This document shows positions 26,051 to 34,699 of a DNA stretch of 64,000 nucleotides, one piece after another (within the stretch, counting starts at the first letter, position 1; every line of letters starts with the position of its first letter). The stretch spans positions 62,001 through 126,000 of the forward strand of contig NZ_HE611067.1 of the NCBI RefSeq assembly GCF_000285595.1, written 5' to 3'. The notes under the pieces are model-generated. The model was given only the letters and a program-made list of their open reading frames with translations. It was not told where the DNA came from and searched no databases. The translations under genes were made by a program, and so were the position numbers. Source of the stretch: Kurthia senegalensis (GTDB lineage: Bacteria; Bacillota; Bacilli; Bacillales_A; Planococcaceae).

Positions 26051-27670
26051 ATGACCACTCAAAAATCTACATCTACCCATTCTTCATGGGCATTAGGCTT
26101 ATTTGCAGTCGGCGTGTTTATGGCAGCATTAGACAACGGAATCATTAGTGCTGCACTGACGACGATTAATGATTCCTTTAATGTTGACGCAAACTGGGGG
26201 GCATGGGGCGTCACGCTTTATACGCTCGGATTAGCAATTAGTGTGCCGATTGTCGGTAAGTTATCGGACCGATTCGGGCGTAAAAAGCTTTTCGTTATAG
26301 AAATTGCCTTATTCGGACTCGGTTCACTCCTCGTTGCACTTAGTCCAAACTTCGCCTTTTATTTAATCGCTCGCTTCATTCAAGCAATGGGAGGCGGTGG
26401 GATTTTTATTATCGGATCCTCTCACGTATTAAGTACGCTTCCGCGTGAGAAACAAGGGAAAGCACTCGGTTTATTAGGTGCAATGAACGGGATTGCGGCA
26501 GTAATTGGGCCCAACCTCGGAAGTGTTATTTTAGACTTAACAGGCAATTGGCATTGGTTATTTTTAATTAACGTTCCGATTGCCATCGTCCTTATGATTT
26601 TCGGTTGGATGAAACTCGAAGAAACGAAAGATCCAGAATCAGGACAACTCGATTTCTTCGGCACGGTCATGCTATCGCTTGCCATTCTAGGGATTATGTA
26701 TGGACTGACAAATGTAGAAGGAACGAATTTCTTTAGAGGACTTCTCGCAACAGACGTATTCGCGTACGTTGCAGCAGGTATTATTATTTTAATCGCATTA
26801 TACTTTTACGAAACACGTTTACAACGTAAAGGCGGAGATCCTATTTTACCTGTATCGCTTATGCGCGATCCAACGTATTTGATTACATTGATCGTTGGCG
26901 CTTTATCAGGTATGCTATTGTCTGCAATGATTTTCATTCCATCTTTCGCAGAACAAGTTCTCGGCATTCCTTCTGAAAATGCAGGGTATTGGATGACACC
27001 ACTCGCTTTAGCAGCTGGTGTAGGTGCATCGATAGGTGGCTTACTCGTTGATAAACGTGGACCTGTTCTAGCAGTCGCCTTATCCGGTATTATTGCCGCA
27101 ATTGGTTTCGTTCTTTTCCCGACATGGATTGATTTGAAATGGCAATTTGTTATCGGTTCTGTCATCGGTGGTGCAGGTATGGGTATTTTACTCGGTGCAC
27201 CGTTAAACATTTTAGCGACAGAACGTCTAGAAAACAATAAAGGAACCGCACTCGCGTCGCTCTCTCTCATTCGTACAGTTGGGATGACCATTGCTCCAAC
27301 TATTTATGCAGGTTTTATCGCACGCGGATACAGTGAACTGCCCAATTTATTCAAATCTGATTTCGGCACACAACTACAAGACAATTTAAAAGGTGTTGAT
27401 TTATCTGCTGCCGGAGAAAAGGAAATGCAACAACTCGGCAGTCAATTTGCTGGAGCCGATGATTTATCAACCGATCAAATGCAGCAACTTGTCGCCAGTA
27501 TACAAGACCCGACTTTAAAAGAAGTCATCACCAATACGGTCTCGTCTATTACGCAAACAGCGGCACATCAAGGTTACGATGGTCTATTCATTACCGCAAC
27601 TTGTATTTCTGTCGTCATCTTGATCCTCTCGTTTATTTTAAAACCGATTCGTAAAAAAAGCATTGTCTAA
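26051..27670 (+). CDS. DHA2-family multidrug efflux MFS transporter
   Basis: A 539-residue transporter with fourteen predicted membrane segments, of the EmrB/QacA (DHA2) type, exporting drugs or toxic cations by proton antiport. Visible motifs are FMAALDNGIISAAL at about 22-35 (motif D1, LDxTIVNVAL-like with its membrane Asp), the GKLSDRFGRKK loop of motif A near residue 75, and RFIQAMGGGGIF with the motif B Arg near 110. LGLLGAMNGIAAVIGPNLGS carries the motif C GP dipeptide. A large extracellular loop between the last segments (about 415-500) is rich in Gln and Asp. AAAGGA precedes ATG 26051. Terminated strongly at 27683. Confidence 0.88.
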   Translation: MTTQKSTSTHSSWALGLFAVGVFMAALDNGIISAALTTINDSFNVDANWGAWGVTLYTLGLAISVPIVGKLSDRFGRKKLFVIEIALFGLGSLLVALSPNFAFYLIARFIQAMGGGGIFIIGSSHVLSTLPREKQGKALGLLGAMNGIAAVIGPNLGSVILDLTGNWHWLFLINVPIAIVLMIFGWMKLEETKDPESGQLDFFGTVMLSLAILGIMYGLTNVEGTNFFRGLLATDVFAYVAAGIIILIALYFYETRLQRKGGDPILPVSLMRDPTYLITLIVGALSGMLLSAMIFIPSFAEQVLGIPSENAGYWMTPLALAAGVGASIGGLLVDKRGPVLAVALSGIIAAIGFVLFPTWIDLKWQFVIGSVIGGAGMGILLGAPLNILATERLENNKGTALASLSLIRTVGMTIAPTIYAGFIARGYSELPNLFKSDFGTQLQDNLKGVDLSAAGEKEMQQLGSQFAGADDLSTDQMQQLVASIQDPTLKEVITNTVSSITQTAAHQGYDGLFITATCISVVILILSFILKPIRKKSIV

Positions 27671-27682
27671 ATAAATAACATG

Positions 27683-27728
27683 AAACAGCCGACACGCTCC
27701 CTACAGAAAGGAAGCGTGTCGGCTGTTT
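27683..27728. terminator. Bidirectional terminator
   Basis: AAACAGCCGACACGCTCC pairs with GGAAGCGTGTCGGCTGTTT and is followed by T runs. It separates the convergent efflux gene and the oppF-like gene. Confidence 0.9.
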
Positions 27729-27729
27729 T

Positions 27730-28691
27730 TTAGTTTACTGTTTCGGCAACATAATGTCCTGGTGATACTTCTACGAGTGCTGTATTGGAAAAATCATATT
27801 TTTTCAGTACCGTTTCATTTTCTTTTCGCATTTTTTGTGACTCAATCGCCGGATCAGGAATCGGTACCGCAGCAAGTAAAGACTGTGTGTACGGGTGCTT
27901 TGGATTACTATACAGTTCTTCACTTTCTGCCAGTTCCACGATTTTCCCATTGTTCATCACAGCAACACGGTCACAAATATGTTTCACCATCGATAAATCG
28001 TGAGCGATGAATAAATACGTTAACCCGAGTTTTTGCTGTAAATCTTCGAGCAATCGTACAATTTGTGCTTGTACAGATACGTCAAGTGCTGAAAGCGGCT
28101 CATCACAAATGATGAATTTTGGATTAACAGCAAGTGCCCGTGCAATGCCAATTCGTTGACGCTGCCCTCCTGAAAATTCATGAGGATAGCGCATTGCGTG
28201 TTCTTTTTCTAAGCCGACTAATTCAAGTAATTGTTCAACGCGGGCTGTCCGTTCTTCTTTCGTCTTAACGAGTTTGTGTAAATCGAGTGGTTTCCCTATA
28301 ATGTCGAGTACTTTCATTCTCGGATTTAAAGAAGAATACGGGTCTTGAAAAATAATTTGCATTTCTTTTCGCAATGTTTTTAATTTTTACGTGATAGGCG
28401 ATTAACGGCCATCCCTTTATATAAAATATCCCCATCTGTCGGTGTATTAAGTTGTAGAATAGAACGTCCTGTTGTCGTTTTTCCTGAACCGGATTCCCCA
28501 ACAAGTCCAAGTGTTTCTCCAGGCTGAATCGAAAAGCTAATCGAATCGACCGCTTTAAATGTTTGTCCCTTTTCAACTGTAAAGTATTGCTTTAAATTTT
28601 GTACTTCAAGAAGCGGGACAGTAGGGTCCATATCTGCCGGTAGCGTTGGCGCTTTTTTTGTTTTTCTTTTCATGTAATTTTGGTAACGCAT
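27730..28691 (-). pseudogene. oppF: Oligopeptide ABC transporter ATPase (OppF-like), frameshifted
   Basis: A complete OppF-type ATPase in two frames. The first part (28691 to 28380) holds PLLEVQNLKQYFTVEKGQTF and Walker A GLVGESGSGKTTTGR, and stops after LSRKN. The second (28374 to 27730) begins [20 protein letters not shown] and holds the signature [16 protein letters not shown], Walker B FIICDEP and an OppF-type C-terminal tail around [16 protein letters not shown]. One extra A in the A5 run (plus-strand T5 28384-28388) restores [13 protein letters not shown]. No ribosome binding site precedes any start, and the 5' end overlaps oppD, so a natural OppD-OppF fusion is possible. Energises peptide import with OppD. 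Confidence 0.8.
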
Positions 28692-29463
28692 TTAGGAGAC
28701 GCTTCGTATACGGATGTTGCGGATTGTTAAAAATTTCTTCGGTCGTATTCGCTTCAACAATTTCGCCTTCTTTCATAACGATCACTTTATCGCACATTCC
28801 TGCCACGACGCCTAAATCATGTGTAATCAAAATGATAGACGTTTCAAATTTTTGCTGCATTTGTTTCATCAAACGCAAAATTTGTGCTTGAATCGTTACG
28901 TCTAAAGCTGTTGTTGGCTCATCCGCAATGAGTAATTCCGGCTGACAAGCAAGTGCCATCGCAATCATGACACGTTGACGCATGCCTCCTGAAAATTCGT
29001 GTGGATATTGTTTGAAACGCGTTTCAGGCTGTTGAATGCCAACGAGTTCTAACAATTCGATCGTCTCTTTTTTCGCTTGTTCTTTCGAAACATCGCGATG
29101 CTTTCGAATGCCTTCTGCAATTTGGACACCAATTTTAATAGACGGATTTAAAGACGTCATCGGATCTTGAAAAATCATACTGATTTCTTTCCCGCGAATT
29201 TTCTCCATCTCTTGGTCGGTTTTCTCCGTTAATTCTTGTCCTAAAAATTTAATAGAGCCCTCCTTCAACAAGCTCGGTGGTGAAGGTAATAAACGCATAA
29301 TAGAACGTGCTGTGACACTTTTACCTGAGCCTGATTCCCCTACGATACCGAGTGTTTCCCCTTTATTCAAACTGAAAGTAACACCTTTCACCGCTTCAAA
29401 TTCGCGATCATTTGAAATGAATGAAACGTGTAAATTCTCTATGTCTAACAATTTAGTTATCAT
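28606..29463 (-). CDS. oppD: Oligopeptide ABC transporter ATPase (OppD-like)
   Basis: A 285-residue cytoplasmic ATPase of the peptide/nickel importer class. Walker A GIVGESGSGKSVTAR is near residue 40, the Q-loop is in MIFQDPMTSLNPS, the signature EFSGGMRQRVMIAMAL and Walker B LLIADEPTTALDVT follow, and the H-loop is in ILITHDLGVVAGMCDKV. The HPYTKRLLNALPKLHE tail is the family's C-terminal region. After it the frame reads through 20-odd unusual residues while the OppF frame is already open, an 86-base overlap. ATG 29463 is chosen: AAAGGAGAAG precedes it with correct spacing, and the two TTG codons before it are less well placed. Divergent from the permease genes. Confidence 0.9.
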   Translation of the reverse strand: MITKLLDIENLHVSFISNDREFEAVKGVTFSLNKGETLGIVGESGSGKSVTARSIMRLLPSPPSLLKEGSIKFLGQELTEKTDQEMEKIRGKEISMIFQDPMTSLNPSIKIGVQIAEGIRKHRDVSKEQAKKETIELLELVGIQQPETRFKQYPHEFSGGMRQRVMIAMALACQPELLIADEPTTALDVTIQAQILRLMKQMQQKFETSIILITHDLGVVAGMCDKVIVMKEGEIVEANTTEEIFNNPQHPYTKRLLNALPKLHEKKNKKSANATGRYGPYCPAS

Positions 29464-29494
29464 CAACAACTTCTCCTTTTTTGTGTAAATGAGG

Positions 29495-29523
29495 TTGACT
29501 TGCCATTTTATGTTTATTATACT
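29495..29523 (+). promoter_or_regulatory. Promoter of the opp permease/receptor operon
   Basis: TTGACT (29495-29500), 17-base spacer, TATACT (29518-29523). On the opposite strand TATAAT overlaps the same segment, so the divergent oppDF transcript probably starts from overlapping DNA. Confidence 0.7.
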
Positions 29524-29572
29524 ACGAATGTATAGTAAATAACTAGGTTTTGTTGAGATTGAGGTGAAAAGA

Positions 29573-30957
29573 GTGAATCAACCTTCTGAGTTGTCTAAAT
29601 TTGCTTACACATTCAGAAAACTATCCAATGTATTTTTCTATCGAATTCTTCTTTTCGTACTAGGGTTTCCGCTACATATTGTGACGTTTTTCTCATATCA
29701 ACGGTTTAAAAAACAGCATGAAAAATCCATTCATCCTGTCCAAAAACAATTGTTAGATGAACGAATTGAACAATATAGCAATCAAATTCGAGCAGAAAAA
29801 ACTATTTTGGAGAAACAATTAATGAACGTGACATTCAAAATAAAGCGCAACAACTAGCTACGCAATATTTCGAAAATAACGTGTATTCTGACGATGAATC
29901 CCGTGCAACTCCATCGTATCGTGACTTTTTTGTACAGCAAATTTCGAAAAAGTCGTATTTTTACAGCACCTTTATTTTAGGTATTGTCATGTATGCCTTC
30001 TTGATGGTTTATAGCAATGCGTTTAGTCGCTATATCGTCGATCGACTTGTACTGAGCATATTCGTCGTTGTCGGTGTGTCTATTTTAGTCTTTACCATCT
30101 TATATTTTTCACCGATGGACCCCGCAGCAAATATTTTAGGTGAATCAGCAACCGCGGAACAAAAAGCGGAATTTAATGAACGTCACGGATTAAATGAGTC
30201 ATACGGCGTTCAACTTAAAGAAAGTGTCCAAGGTATTTTCACATTTGATTTAGGAAAATCATTTACAGGTAAAGAAGATGTTTCAGAAAGCATCGCAAAC
30301 AAATTTCCTGTAACGCTGAAAATTGCCGTGTTCTCTCTCCTACTCACGATTATTATTGCGATTCCAATCGGGATGTTATCAGCGGCTAAAATGAACACTT
30401 TTTGGGATTACGCGCTCATGTTTATTGCTTTAATTGGACTTTCTATTCCAAGCTTCTGGCAAGGATTAATTATGATTTTAGAATTCTCCATTAAGCTTCA
30501 GTGTCTTCCTGCTACTTACTCGCCTGAACAATACAGTTCGATCATTATGCCCGTCATTGTATTAGGAACCGGTCTGACTGCCGCTGTCGCAAGGATGACA
30601 CGTTCTTCTATTTTAGAAGTCATCAATGAAGATTATATGATTACAGCGAAAGCAAAAGGGCTCGGTACACTAACGATTTTCTTTAACCATGCATTACGTA
30701 ATGCGATGATTCCAATTATTACGGTCATCGGACTTCAATTTGGCGCGATGCTTGGCGGTGCAGCGGTTACAGAAAAAGTATTCAACATTAGCGGTCTCGG
30801 TAGCTATATCGTCGACAAGCAATTTATTCCGGACATTCCAGCCATTATGGGTGGTGTCGTCTATATTGCGATTACGATTTCACTCGTTAATTTAGTCATC
30901 GATATTTTATACGCTTTACTGAACCCACGTGTTCGATCAAAAATGAAAAATTCGTAG
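29573..30957 (+). pseudogene. oppB: Oligopeptide ABC transporter permease OppB-like, extended and frameshifted
   Basis: The first frame, from GTG 29573 (GAGG upstream; GTG 29564 is the alternative), reads a hydrophobic segment (YRILLFVLGFPLHIVTFFSY) and a charged helix, and stops at about 29857. The next frame, recoverable as NERDIQNKAQQLATQYFENN from about 29825, continues to a full OppB: membrane segments from residue 40 onward, LYFSPMDPAANILG after the first core segment, and the EAA loop AKAKGLGTLTIFFNHALRNA. One added base in the A6 run 29796-29801 or the following TTTT joins them. The whole has about 130 residues before the normal OppB start, an unusual extension with two extra membrane segments. 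Forms the pore with OppC. Confidence 0.75.
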
Positions 30958-30970
30958 GAAGTGAGCCCAT

Positions 30971-32443
30971 TTGAGTAACTATTCAACATTCGCTCTCAAA
31001 CAGTCTCAAGTTTATAAGCAGGCAAATTTTGCCCTCGTTCTTTCACTCGTGTTAGCACTTGTATTCGCTTGGAACTTGATACAACATATGACGAGCGTGA
31101 TTTGGCTTTATTTGACCATTGGTTTTGTCGTGACGACACTTCTACAATGGCTCATCGTCATTCGTGTGAAAAAAGATTTAAAAACGGAAGGTGCCATTCA
31201 AAAAACGACGCGTATGATTAGCGGCATTCAACTAATGGGTCTTCTTTTCGGAAACGTATTCACCGTAACGAATGCTTTTGCACTCCTTCGCAAAAAAAAT
31301 TCGATTGAGTACACGCTTGCCTACTATTCATTCATTACGACATTCTTTTTAATCGTCTTGTCTGCAATGAACGTATTTAAACCGTACGTATCGAATACGT
31401 TTTTAATCGGCATGGCACTACTCACGGTCATTTTGATTATCGATCTCCTTTTCGTCATCTTGCTTTACCGTGAACGTATGACAGAAAAAACACGATTCAT
31501 TCTCGGAATCGTCTCTCTGCTTAGTTTACTATCAGGGAATCTATTCCATCTCATACTCGGTATTAGTTTATTGCTGAAATCGACGCATCGTCACCCGTCG
31601 ACGATTGCAAAATGGGATACGATTTGGTTTAAAATTACGAAAAACTTTACAGCTATGATTGGCATGCTCTTTATTTTCTTTACGCTTGCTATTTCTATTA
31701 TGAGTTATTGGACATTCGAATATGATTTTGCAGTCAATAATGACTATGCTCATATGCTAGAAGCCGCTTCCCTTGCCTACCCATTTGGCACGGATAACTT
31801 CGGACGAGATGTGTACTCACGCATCGTATTCGGCGCACGTATTTCACTACTCGTCGGCGTGTTATCTACTTTGATTCCGCTCATCATAGGCGGTATTTTA
31901 GGCGCATTATCCGGCTACTATACGAAATATGTAGACAATATTATCATGCGTTTGCTCGATATTTTATATGCGATTCCAGGTGTATTGTTAGCGATTGCAA
32001 TTATCGCGGCATTCGGTGCCAATACGACGAACTTAATTATCGCCCTTAGCGTCGGTTCAATTCCGACGTATGCGCGAACGATGCGAGCTAACGTATTAAT
32101 GATTTCAAATTTGGAGTACGTAGAAGCATCTCGTGCGCTTGGTGAACGAGATATCGCCATTATTTTTAAACAAATTGTACCGAATGCATTCGCTCCGATG
32201 ATTGTCAAAGCAACGTTAACAATTGGTGGCGCGGTCATTGCAACGAGTAGCCTAAGCTTCTTAGGTCTCGGTGTCGGACCGCATATTCCGGAATGGGGCA
32301 ATATTTTAAAAGTCGGTAGTATGTATCTCGAAACGAATCCTTATTTAGCGATTTTCCCAGGGATTGCCATTATTTTATTAGTCTTATCATTTAATTTCTT
32401 AGGTGACGCATTACGCGATGCCTTTGATCCAAAACTCGATTAA
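30971..32443 (+). CDS. oppC: Oligopeptide ABC transporter permease OppC-like with extra N-terminal membrane domain
   Basis: A 490-residue membrane protein. Residues about 235-490 are a normal OppC permease: a first segment, a FGTDNFGRDVYSRIVFGARI motif, five more segments, and the EAA loop RALGERDIAIIFKQIVPNAF. Residues 1-230 add about six hydrophobic segments (for example FALVLSLVLALVFAWNLI, IWLYLTIGFVVTTLLQWLIV, LLTVILIIDLLFVILLYRE) with basic loops; ordinary OppC proteins of about 300 residues lack these. TTG 30971 follows AGGAAGTGAG. Located between the OppB-like gene and the receptor gene, 13 and 21 bases away, so one operon. Function of the extra domain unknown; assembly with the extended OppB is a fair guess. 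Confidence 0.85.
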   Translation: MSNYSTFALKQSQVYKQANFALVLSLVLALVFAWNLIQHMTSVIWLYLTIGFVVTTLLQWLIVIRVKKDLKTEGAIQKTTRMISGIQLMGLLFGNVFTVTNAFALLRKKNSIEYTLAYYSFITTFFLIVLSAMNVFKPYVSNTFLIGMALLTVILIIDLLFVILLYRERMTEKTRFILGIVSLLSLLSGNLFHLILGISLLLKSTHRHPSTIAKWDTIWFKITKNFTAMIGMLFIFFTLAISIMSYWTFEYDFAVNNDYAHMLEAASLAYPFGTDNFGRDVYSRIVFGARISLLVGVLSTLIPLIIGGILGALSGYYTKYVDNIIMRLLDILYAIPGVLLAIAIIAAFGANTTNLIIALSVGSIPTYARTMRANVLMISNLEYVEASRALGERDIAIIFKQIVPNAFAPMIVKATLTIGGAVIATSSLSFLGLGVGPHIPEWGNILKVGSMYLETNPYLAIFPGIAIILLVLSFNFLGDALRDAFDPKLD

Positions 32444-32464
32444 CTACTACTTGGAGGGATTTAC

Positions 32465-34267
32465 ATGAAGAAAATTTTATTATTACTCATTACAGCACTT
32501 ACGTTATTGTTAGCCGCTTGTAATTTAAGCACTAAATCAGAAGTGGACAAAAACGATGATGCTTCATCGAAAAAAACAGATGCCAAAGCACAAGAAATTG
32601 AAATTTTAAGTATGAGCTCTAACGAAGATGATTTAAATATTTTACGTGACCAACTATCAAAAAATGGATTTGACGTAAAATTAAATATTCAACCTGATTA
32701 CGGTAGCTTCACATCACAAAAAGATGCAGGAAACTATGATGTTGCGCTTTCAAGCTGGACAACTGTTACAGGGAACCCAGACTATGCCGTGCGCTCTCTT
32801 TTCACATCAGATGGGGACAATAGCGTCGTAAAAGATGAAAAGCTAGATGAATTAATTAACAAAGCAAGTACGCAAACAAAAGATGAATACACAGCAACTT
32901 ACAAACAATTAGAACAACGCCTCGTATTTGACGAAGCGTATATCGTCCCCCTTTACACATCATATAAAGCACAAGGTATTAACTCGAATGTCATTGATGA
33001 AAGTACAGTTCGCCTACCGAAATCACGTGCAGCTGTATGGGAAAACATTTCATTTAAAGACAAAGCAAACAACGTGAAAGAGCCACTTGTAACACAACAA
33101 GCAATAGGCGAATTAACATCATTAGACCCGATCAAAGGGAATGATGGTTCAATCAATACGTTGAATACGAATATGTACGTTCGTTTAGTAAACTTAACAG
33201 ACGATGATGAAGTCGTATCAGACGGATCACTCTCTTACAACTACGCTTCAGCGAAAGATAATAAAAACTACTACTTCCTATTACGCGACGATATTAACTT
33301 CGCAAAAGTAACAAATAAAAAAGCAGTGGATACGGGCGAGCGCGTTGGTGCAGAAGATGTTAAATTCTCATTAGACCGTGCAAAAGATTCAAAATCTGTA
33401 CCGGACCACCGCACATACAGCTTACATGAAAACATGAAAGACATTGAAATCGTAACAGATACGAAAGAATTAGAGGCACAAACAGCAGATGGCAAATCAA
33501 TCCGTGAAGCATTAGAAGACGGTGTTGATTCAAAAATCAAATCATTAGAAGCAGATAAAACAGCAGTTGATAATAAAGCGGGTAAATACCAAGTGGTAAA
33601 AGTAACAACAACAGAAGCTTTCCCACAAGTACTAAACTATCTTGCACACCAATCTGCAGGTATCGTTTCTGAAAAACAAGTGAGCAAAATCAACACGTAT
33701 GACGTAGCAAAATACAATGCAGACAAAGACGTATCATACGGTGATGCGGCAACCATTACAGAAGGCAAAGCATACAATAATGAATTGTATGCAAGTGGCC
33801 CTTACGTTCTGACAACAAAAAATGACTATGAAGCAAAATTCGAGAAAAACCCAGCGTACCGCGCAGGATCAGAATATGAACCGAAAATCGCAAATGTGAC
33901 GGTTAAATTTATCGCCGATCCAGATAGTGCCCTTTCATCATTACGTAATGGCGATATTCATATTTTAAACGGTGTACCTGAAACGAAATATGAATTAGTT
34001 GAAAACGACAAAAAATTAACGTTACAAAAAAATAAGAGTAACGGTGTAACGTACTTAACGTTCAACATGAACGATGCGAACATCGCGAAAAATACGAAAT
34101 TACGTCAAGCTGTCCTTTACTCAGTAGACCAAAATGCGATTATCGATTTCTACAAAGGGAATAAAATGAACGCTGTATCAACAGTAAGTCCATTAGTAGA
34201 TACAGGGAATAAAGTAGAAGCAGATGCGAAAAAAGCAAAAGCTTTGTTAGAAGAAGCTTCAAAATAA
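32465..34267 (+). CDS. Circularly permuted peptide-binding lipoprotein (SBP_bac_5/OppA-like)
   Basis: A 600-residue lipoprotein receptor. The signal peptide ends in lipobox LAAC with Cys19. Residues about 44-198 (EIEILSMSSNEDDLNILRDQ, NPDYAVRSLFTSDG, AYIVPLYTSYKAQGIN, ENISFKD) correspond to what is normally the C-terminal end of SBP_bac_5 proteins. Residues about 205-600 then begin with the usual N-terminal part (LTSLDPIKGNDGSINTLN) and run through the second lobe, NDYEAKFEKNPAYRAGS, and KLRQAVLYSVDQNAI to AKKAKALLEEASK. That end is exactly where the missing C-terminal part would start. The order is thus permuted while every part is present. A good ribosome binding site (GGAGGGA) precedes ATG 32465. 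Binds peptides outside the membrane for the OppBC/DF importer. Confidence 0.9.
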   Translation: MKKILLLLITALTLLLAACNLSTKSEVDKNDDASSKKTDAKAQEIEILSMSSNEDDLNILRDQLSKNGFDVKLNIQPDYGSFTSQKDAGNYDVALSSWTTVTGNPDYAVRSLFTSDGDNSVVKDEKLDELINKASTQTKDEYTATYKQLEQRLVFDEAYIVPLYTSYKAQGINSNVIDESTVRLPKSRAAVWENISFKDKANNVKEPLVTQQAIGELTSLDPIKGNDGSINTLNTNMYVRLVNLTDDDEVVSDGSLSYNYASAKDNKNYYFLLRDDINFAKVTNKKAVDTGERVGAEDVKFSLDRAKDSKSVPDHRTYSLHENMKDIEIVTDTKELEAQTADGKSIREALEDGVDSKIKSLEADKTAVDNKAGKYQVVKVTTTEAFPQVLNYLAHQSAGIVSEKQVSKINTYDVAKYNADKDVSYGDAATITEGKAYNNELYASGPYVLTTKNDYEAKFEKNPAYRAGSEYEPKIANVTVKFIADPDSALSSLRNGDIHILNGVPETKYELVENDKKLTLQKNKSNGVTYLTFNMNDANIAKNTKLRQAVLYSVDQNAIIDFYKGNKMNAVSTVSPLVDTGNKVEADAKKAKALLEEASK

Positions 34268-34283
34268 AATAAGTACGAAAAGA

Positions 34284-34320
34284 GCCGCCAAGACTTTAAA
34301 CATCTTGGTGGCTTTCTTCA
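34284..34320 (+). terminator. Terminator of the opp operon
   Basis: GCCGCCAAGA pairs with TCTTGGTGGC around a nine-base loop, followed by a moderately T-rich stretch. Confidence 0.75.
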
Positions 34321-34376
34321 TTTCATTTTTAAGGACGCTCGATCAATTACACTTTTTTAATTTTCAAAATTAAATG

Positions 34377-34405
34377 TTGACATTATTTTCTAGGTACGTT
34401 AAATT
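34377..34405 (+). promoter_or_regulatory. Promoter of the thrS T-box transcript
   Basis: Perfect TTGACA at 34377-34382, 17-base spacer, TAAATT at 34400-34405. The leader begins soon after. Confidence 0.8.
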
Positions 34406-34426
34406 AGTTAATAATTTCAATTCGAA

Positions 34427-34670
34427 AAAGTGATGAAGAGGATACGAATCGTTTCAAAGTCAATCAACAGAAAAGGAAATCACCGGCTGAAAGTTTCCTG
34501 ATTGGACCATTCGATTTACTCCCTCGGAGCTGCGCTAAGAAACTAGCGACGTGTACGGGCGTTATCCGTATCAATGAGCTACTGCTTATGAATGCAGTAG
34601 GAATTTGGGTGGAACCACGGATATTCAAACGTTTATTCGTCCCTTTTAGGGATGAATAAACGTTTTTTTA
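34427..34670 (+). promoter_or_regulatory. T-box riboswitch, threonine-specific
   Basis: The leader has the T-box sequence GGGTGGAACCACGG (34607-34620), whose TGGA bulge (34610-34613) would pair with the acceptor end of uncharged tRNA. A terminator follows: AAACGTTTATTCGTCCC (34627-34643) against GGGATGAATAAACG (34649-34662), then seven Ts. In stem I the helices CAATCA/TGATTG and CGAAT/ATTCG leave a loop whose 3' side carries ACC (34506-34508), a threonine codon, matching the gene downstream. Uncharged tRNA-Thr should favour the antiterminator and switch thrS on. Confidence 0.9.
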
Positions 34671-34699
34671 TTACTTATAAATAGAAAAGGAGAGATCAT

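Noticed and set aside
32465-34267. Idea that the unusual order of the binding protein is a misassembly
   Set aside because: The gene is one uninterrupted frame with signal peptide, lipobox and natural linkers at both joins, and it fits tightly into the operon.
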